Source: Alphaproteobacteria bacterium 46_93_T64
GTDB taxonomy: Bacteria; Pseudomonadota; Alphaproteobacteria; Sneathiellales; Sneathiellaceae
Assembly (NCBI GenBank): GCA_002163135.1
Contig: MAAN01000036.1
Span: 62,001 to 126,000, forward strand
Reading direction: 5' to 3'
DNA length: 64,000 nt
Part shown: piece after piece, positions 59,499-64,000 of the stretch
Numbering within the stretch: the first letter of the stretch is position 1
Layout: the number at the start of each line of letters is the position of its first letter
Translations under genes and position numbers: made by a program
Notes under the pieces: model-generated
What the model was told of the DNA's origin: nothing
Database searches by the model: none
What the model saw: only the letters and a program-made list of their open reading frames with translations

Positions 59499-60962
59499 TC
59501 ACACAATACCCTTATTAGAATAGCTCAGCTTTCCCCAATCTCTTTGAACGGGGTTGTATCCTGTTGCAAATGTCATAAATCCGTCTGCGCCGTGGCTGGC
59601 TGCGTCGTGACGAGGGCCGTCTTTAAACACACCCTTACTGTCATTCCATTCTTTCCGGTAATTATCCAAATGGCGGACGCCCTGAGCGCATTTCGTTTCA
59701 TCGAACCAGCAACTTGAAAGATTGCCTCTGGCTGCTTCGATTGCATCCAACTTATCGTCAACGCGCTTTACCACTTCAAAGGTAATGCCGAGCGATTTTG
59801 CAGCCTCAAGCCTGCTGGTGCCTGTTCCTAGCTCTCTGACAGATAGATCATGCGGACCATAATGCTTATCATAGGTATAGCCTCTGTCATTCAGCATATT
59901 TTTGTAGTGGGCAAATCCCTCGCCAGAATTTTCGTAATAATCAATGAAACGGTTTTCCATGCCGACGCGTTGGTGGAACCAGATGGTCATTGAATCATTC
60001 ATCCCCAAGTCCCAGAAAGTATTAACGGCAATACTCGCCTCATAAGGCACTCGGCAAATCTGGTTATTCTTCCGGATCAATGCCATTTGCTTGGCGAAAT
60101 ACGCCCCTTCAATGGATGCCTCGAAAGCCTCATCAGCCGTAGTCGGAAATTCTCGTTTCATGTCGTCGCCTTGCTCTTCAGCTTTACGCTTGTACCAATT
60201 CATTTGCGCTTGCGTTAATTCAAACTGATTTAGATATTTTTGTGTTTCGGTGGGGATGATGGTTTTGACGTCGATGCTATATCGCGGGTCTTGATTCCAA
60301 CTGTAGAAATGAAACTTGAAATCCATACGGGTCATCTCTGCTCCAGTATCATCCATCTGCCGGGCCCGCCTTACGATTTCAAAGAACTCACCGTCCTGTC
60401 CTTCCGCCGTGCTTTCTATCCAACACAATGAGTTCTCATGCAGTGTGTTCAATGCACCAGCTTTGATCTCTCGGGCCTTGTCGGGATATTTAGCCGATAT
60501 CTTGCCGTATTCTGAAATATGCAGAAGCTGATAGGTGCCAGATCGTAAGCTTGTACCAACTCGTATGCTGGACCCGTTGGCAAAAACAAGATGCTTGGCA
60601 CTGTCCGCAGTTGCCGGGTTTACCTCTCGGAATTCTTCATCCATATGCTCGTAGGCGAACTTGATTTTCTTGGTAAAAAAGTCCTCTGCGTCCTCACGAT
60701 TATGGGCAATAATACCAGCCTGGATGTTGTTCATGAACATGCAGCAATCCAGAATATAGATTTGAATAAAAGTGGTGAACCCCAACTGACGGGCTTTAAG
60801 GATCACGTTCTTATCGTGCATGTTGTCCAACAAGTCTTTTTGTGCCCAGTTCAGCTTAAACCGCACTTCCTTGCCCTGTTCATTCAGGATTGTGTAGAGG
60901 TTGTTTAATCGCCACTCTCTGTCCTGGAGTGAGTTATCAGCCGAGGATTTTAGACTGCTCAT
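59499..60962 (-). CDS. Phage terminase large subunit
   Basis: 487 aa. ATPase domain: Walker-A-like KARQLGFTT (about residue 57) and a Walker-B-like LLHISEYGK with catalytic Glu. Nuclease domain: FWDLGMNDSMTIW, YGPHDLSVRE and HDAASHGADGF, the acidic cluster. Its start overlaps the small-subunit gene by 26 bp. No capsid, portal or tail genes follow in the window, so it is a remnant or part of a satellite element. Confidence 0.86.
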   Translation of the reverse strand: MSSLKSSADNSLQDREWRLNNLYTILNEQGKEVRFKLNWAQKDLLDNMHDKNVILKARQLGFTTFIQIYILDCCMFMNNIQAGIIAHNREDAEDFFTKKIKFAYEHMDEEFREVNPATADSAKHLVFANGSSIRVGTSLRSGTYQLLHISEYGKISAKYPDKAREIKAGALNTLHENSLCWIESTAEGQDGEFFEIVRRARQMDDTGAEMTRMDFKFHFYSWNQDPRYSIDVKTIIPTETQKYLNQFELTQAQMNWYKRKAEEQGDDMKREFPTTADEAFEASIEGAYFAKQMALIRKNNQICRVPYEASIAVNTFWDLGMNDSMTIWFHQRVGMENRFIDYYENSGEGFAHYKNMLNDRGYTYDKHYGPHDLSVRELGTGTSRLEAAKSLGITFEVVKRVDDKLDAIEAARGNLSSCWFDETKCAQGVRHLDNYRKEWNDSKGVFKDGPRHDAASHGADGFMTFATGYNPVQRDWGKLSYSNKGIV

Positions 60963-61209
60963 TTATTCTTTCCATCAGCACAGACAACTCGGAACTTTTG
61001 ATTTCGGCTTTGATTTCAGTCGGGATAACTTTTCCAACCAATGATAAAAACGCCCTCGGATCTGTCTTGGATAACGTCAACAAATAGTCTTTTCCGCCAG
61101 CTTCAAAGAAAGCATCCTGAATTTCTTTCTTGATGTTGCCGTTAATCCTATTCAACGAACCCTTTTTCCTGCCCCCAGTTTTGGGTTGTCCTTTTGGCCT
61201 GCCAACCAT
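60937..61209 (-). CDS. Terminase small subunit-like protein
   Basis: 90 aa. N-terminus GRPKGQPKTGGRKKGSLNRI is the basic motif common to small DNA-packaging proteins (DUF5681-like). A helical C-terminal part follows. Immediately upstream of the terminase large subunit gene. Short for a full small subunit, but the layout supports the label. Confidence 0.65.
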   Translation of the reverse strand: MVGRPKGQPKTGGRKKGSLNRINGNIKKEIQDAFFEAGGKDYLLTLSKTDPRAFLSLVGKVIPTEIKAEIKSSELSVLMERINEQSKILG

Positions 61210-61229
61210 TTCTATACTTTCTGTCTTAG

Positions 61230-61253
61230 ATACTTCGATGACGGTCGAAGTAT
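61230..61253. promoter_or_regulatory. Inverted repeat upstream of the terminase genes
   Basis: ATACTTCGA and TCGAAGTAT arms, perfect 9 bp, with a 6-nt spacer, 20 bp before the start of the small subunit gene. A probable operator. The remaining 61254-61660 contains no supportable gene. Confidence 0.5.
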
Positions 61254-61660
61254 ATCAGTTTATTCGGAAGTTAACAAGGGTGCGTAGCTAAATCCACGAG
61301 CGGTAATTGCAGACGAGAAGAGTCTGCTTACTGTATAAATGCGGACATAAATGTGGGACGATTGAATGGTCTCTTTTGTGCCAGCAGCGGACATTGATCT
61401 AGCAAAGTATTTCTCGCGATCCAGCCGTTAGTATTAGTTAATTTCTTTGTTTGATAAGTCACTACCCTAAGTCGGCATCGATTGGACAATCAAATGGGAA
61501 TGTAAACATCCCTATTTTGGTTGTTGCAGACGACGGTTTCGAACCCATATTGCTCTTAGCGGAATTCTAGCTGATTTGCAGGTTAGGAAGGAGCAAACAA
61601 GCTTGCTGAGAGCTCACGCATTTCTGCCACGCTCCACAATGCATTAAATGTCTTGTAATC

Positions 61661-63205
61661 TCAGACGTCTACTGATTGCTGTTGAGATAAAACTCGCTTT
61701 CTTAGTGGGCTGACAAGCTTTGCTTTTTGGCCAACTAAGTAAACACCGAAAATGATAATTGCTATCGCGGGCAGACTCTCTATCGAGAGTTTTTCTCCAA
61801 GAATTACGACGCTCCATAGAAGGCCCGCTAAAACGACCGTATAGGCTTTTTGGCTGGCAAATACGGAGCCAGCCGAAGTAACCAGTTTCAACAGTAAGAA
61901 ATATGCCGTTGCATCGGCGAGTGAAAATAATAGTATTGTATAGTGAAACGGGCCGACAGGCTCTGAGGGGAAAACGATCCCACCCTCAAAAAACGATATG
62001 AAGATGAAGATAATAGACGCCAGTACCATAACGTATACTTGCGCATTTAGAGCGCTTGAAAAACTTTTGAAGTAGCTCCCGACCATTAGGTTTTTTATTG
62101 CATAAGCAAGAGGAACAAATACCGCTAACCCAATCCAGAAGATATCGCCAAATGCTTCATTTTGATGAAAATCAGGCAGGAAAATCCAGATACATCCTGC
62201 CAACGCAATCAAAATTCCACTGAGTTTTCGTACTGTTACTGAAGCAAGGCCACTTATCGCTGCGAATATAGCGGCGGCCACAGCTTCAAGTACCATGATG
62301 AGTGACATGGCAATCCCTGAAATGTGACCAGAAACGAAAAGAAGCAAATATATCGGTATAACTGTTCCAACCACACTCCAAACCACAATTTTCCTCATTG
62401 AATCTATAGAAAAATCGAATTCAAATCGGCGATTGAATATGAAACAAGCAATCAGCAAAAAGAGGGTCGTTAACGAAGATGTGAAGAACGCTAAATTTGA
62501 TACAGAATAGTTCGAGGTACTCAGTAGATTGCTCAAAACTGGCCTTAATCCAAAGCAAAGTCCTACTATCAATAGCAAAAATATCCCTTTGAGTGTGACA
62601 ATCTGCTGACGCGAATGTTGAAAACGATTATAGACATCAATCGATTTATTCACAAAAACATATGCTAGATGACCAATTGCGTCTTTTCTTTCCGCAATGT
62701 CGATAATATCCAGTTTTTTTGGATTTAAATCATCTTGGTCGAGATATGCGGCTGCTTTTGCTAAACGATCCAACTGCAGTAAAGTGTCTTTATCTCTGTC
62801 TTGAAGACGTTTTCGCTCTAAGCATGCATCTAACCGCGCTTCCAACAATTCAATATTGAACTCAGTTGGCAAAAAGTCTTCTGCGCCCAATTTTATGGCT
62901 TGAACAATATCACCCATCGCCTCAGATGACGAAATGACGATAACAGGTATATCTCTAAATTGTTTGTCGGATTTCAGATATGTTAATACTTCGAAGCCGC
63001 CCATTACGGGCATATAGATATCCAATAAAATCAAATCAAAACATTGAGATTTGATGACGTCCAATGCTTCGTTTCCATCACCAATGACGGTAACGGTATG
63101 CCCAAGTTGCTTGACTGCCATCGACATTTTCAATCGTTTTGTTTGGCTGTCATCTACAATCAGGATGTGACCGTGCTTAGCAAGTATATTTATCGACACC
63201 GTCAT
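61661..63205 (-). CDS. Receiver domain fused to an EamA/DMT-type membrane transporter
   Basis: 514 aa. The N-terminal REC domain (about residues 12-130) has the acidic pair (ILIVDDS), the phospho-acceptor Asp in LILLDIYMP, Ser for the switch Thr (VIVISSSEAM) and LPTEF where REC domains usually have the conserved Lys (LPKPF). A helical linker (about 130-205) follows, then ten hydrophobic segments of an EamA/DMT-type transporter (about 205-500; SGHISGIAMSLIMVLEAVAAA, LSGILIALAGCIWIFLPDF). It is last in a phosphorelay operon with an Hpt gene and a hybrid-kinase-type receiver. Confidence 0.85.
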   Translation of the reverse strand: MTVSINILAKHGHILIVDDSQTKRLKMSMAVKQLGHTVTVIGDGNEALDVIKSQCFDLILLDIYMPVMGGFEVLTYLKSDKQFRDIPVIVISSSEAMGDIVQAIKLGAEDFLPTEFNIELLEARLDACLERKRLQDRDKDTLLQLDRLAKAAAYLDQDDLNPKKLDIIDIAERKDAIGHLAYVFVNKSIDVYNRFQHSRQQIVTLKGIFLLLIVGLCFGLRPVLSNLLSTSNYSVSNLAFFTSSLTTLFLLIACFIFNRRFEFDFSIDSMRKIVVWSVVGTVIPIYLLLFVSGHISGIAMSLIMVLEAVAAAIFAAISGLASVTVRKLSGILIALAGCIWIFLPDFHQNEAFGDIFWIGLAVFVPLAYAIKNLMVGSYFKSFSSALNAQVYVMVLASIIFIFISFFEGGIVFPSEPVGPFHYTILLFSLADATAYFLLLKLVTSAGSVFASQKAYTVVLAGLLWSVVILGEKLSIESLPAIAIIIFGVYLVGQKAKLVSPLRKRVLSQQQSVDV

Positions 63206-63252
63206 CTAGCGATCCGTCCTCCACATTTCTCTATTACGGCACACAACTATGT

Positions 63253-63624
63253 TCACCCTTCATTGAGCTCGGCGTATAGTACCTCTAACTTTACGATGCC
63301 TTTTTTGTATTCAGCGTTAATTTCATTGATCATGACCTCGCAGTTTTCGAAATTCGACGCTTTACATTTCGCTTCAAGCTCGGCGCTTAATTTGCCAACA
63401 TTTTGAATGCCGAAATCTTTGGTGTTTGATTTCAAAGTATGAGCAGCACGGCGTATTTTCTCAAAATTTGAGGATTTTGCACCTTCCATCATAGCATCTA
63501 ACAACGAGGGTCCATCCAATAAGAAACAATCGATAAGTTCCCTTAAAGAGTCTAGGTCTCCGCCAATTAACTCAAGGAGTTCCATTAATTTCTGTTTATC
63601 CACCACTTCCGTTTGATAATCCAT
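63253..63624 (-). CDS. Hpt-domain phosphotransfer protein
   Basis: 123 aa, four-helix bundle. The phosphorylated His is in AAHTLKSNTKDFG, the classical Hpt signature. Between a hybrid-kinase-type receiver gene and the REC-EamA transporter, so it is the likely phosphotransfer step between them. Confidence 0.9.
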   Translation of the reverse strand: MDYQTEVVDKQKLMELLELIGGDLDSLRELIDCFLLDGPSLLDAMMEGAKSSNFEKIRRAAHTLKSNTKDFGIQNVGKLSAELEAKCKASNFENCEVMINEINAEYKKGIVKLEVLYAELNEG

Positions 63625-63632
63625 ACGTCCCC

Positions 63633-64000
63633 CTAGCTAGTATCCAATTCATGGCTTTTTTCATGTTTTGCGTTACGTAAGTTTGAGGCGATCTTGATCC
63701 CATCCATCAACGCGTCCATACGCATAGGTTTACTAATATATCCATCCATCCCAGCTTCCATATATGCTTCACGATCGCCAGTCATGGCATTTGCGGTCAT
63801 GGCTATGATATGGACATTTGCGCCTTCACCATCGAATTTGCGAATTCTTTGTGTCGTTTCACACCCGTCCATATCCGGCATTTCAATATCCATCAAAACA
63901 AGATCAAATGTTCGCTGCTTCAACACTTCTAGTGCATTAGCACCATCAACTGCGAGGTGTGGATCATAACCCAATTTTTTTAAAACCATGCTACCCAGCT
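63633..64000 (-). CDS. Hybrid histidine kinase receiver end (partial at the window edge)
   Basis: The frame is open to the window end. The stretch GYDPHLAVDGANALEVLKQR, DLVLMDIEMPDMDG (phospho-acceptor Asp), IIAMTANAMTGD and YISKPMR is a receiver domain with the phospho-Asp, switch Thr and Lys. The N-terminal portion is outside. The Hpt gene follows 8 bp after its stop, which suggests this is the C-terminal receiver of a hybrid kinase. Confidence 0.8.
   Translation of the reverse strand, partial: LGSMVLKKLGYDPHLAVDGANALEVLKQRTFDLVLMDIEMPDMDGCETTQRIRKFDGEGANVHIIAMTANAMTGDREAYMEAGMDGYISKPMRMDALMDGIKIASNLRNAKHEKSHELDTS

Noticed and set aside
61530-61560. GGTTTCGAACCC resembling a tRNA T-loop
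   Set aside because: The stem does not pair as a T-arm and no acceptor or D-arm is nearby.
1-64000. CRISPR arrays
   Set aside because: No regularly spaced repeat with constant spacer length was seen in the window; the repeats found are dispersed.

Overview
The window looks like chromosomal DNA of a moderately low-GC, probably marine alphaproteobacterium. The evidence is a Caulobacter-type xylose dehydrogenase, a VPLPA-type sorting tail, an alphaproteobacterial-style sugar-acid ABC operon, YciB, and an AlkB hydroxylase. The genus is not identifiable from sequence alone. Metabolic core-type operons fill the left third. Accessory DNA with recombination scars, regulator-plus-catabolic cassettes and phage relics fills the rest.

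Layout: (1) 0.1-4.7 kb: xylose uptake (xylF, leaving the window to the left) divergent from xylose dehydrogenase, a ROK repressor and a MauG-type dihaem peroxidase. A matched pair of inverted repeats lies between the divergent genes. (2) 4.7-20.3 kb: a long minus-strand operon for uptake and oxidation of what is probably a sugar acid or cyclitol-like compound. It encodes a TIM-barrel epimerase, enolase-superfamily dehydratase, VOC protein, 2-hydroxyacid dehydrogenase, a five-component ABC importer with two different ATPases, a FadR-type regulator, a second TIM-barrel isomerase, a Gfo/Idh dehydrogenase, LacI and a CRTAC1-like protein. The leader has one FadR-type and two LacI-type operator candidates. 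(3) 20.3-25 kb: an HTTM membrane pair, a VPLPA-CTERM protein, a divergent CMD/HxlR pair with tandem operators, and yciB. (4) 25.6-46.1 kb: an accessory island bounded by homologous Rha-relic plus att-like repeats. It holds a BASS/MFS/streptogramin-lyase-like/epimerase operon with an AraC regulator, a thiolase, an AlkB-like hydroxylase, and two regulator-led cassettes. Each cassette carries a haloalkane-dehalogenase-like hydrolase, and they are delimited by a dispersed repeat with G6/C6 arms. (5) 46.4-54.7 kb: an eight-gene envelope system that is the best candidate for an undescribed machine. It has an ExbB/MotA-like channel, two vWA proteins with ExbD-like N-terminal anchors, a 46-residue membrane peptide, a PEGA plus FGE-like (apparently non-catalytic) protein, a repeat/PEGA membrane protein, a lipoprotein and a secreted Ser-rich protein. 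(6) 54.8-61.3 kb: an ankyrin gene with an amber codon in its signal peptide, a serine recombinase with short direct repeats, small lipoproteins, a decayed Sel1 gene, and an orphan phage terminase pair. (7) 61.6-64 kb: a phosphorelay (hybrid kinase receiver end, Hpt) ending in a receiver fused to an EamA-type transporter.

Main ideas: the 46-54 kb system reads as a proton-driven envelope device. The channel would be powered through two different vWA subunits, which could form an asymmetric pair inside one ExbB-like ring, with PEGA/FGE-like partners in the periplasm. Its position between recombinase and phage relics is compatible with a defence role, but nothing in the sequence proves one. The sugar-acid importer has complementary defects in its two ATPases, predicting one active and one inactive nucleotide site. 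All functional statements come from reading motifs. No database search was run.
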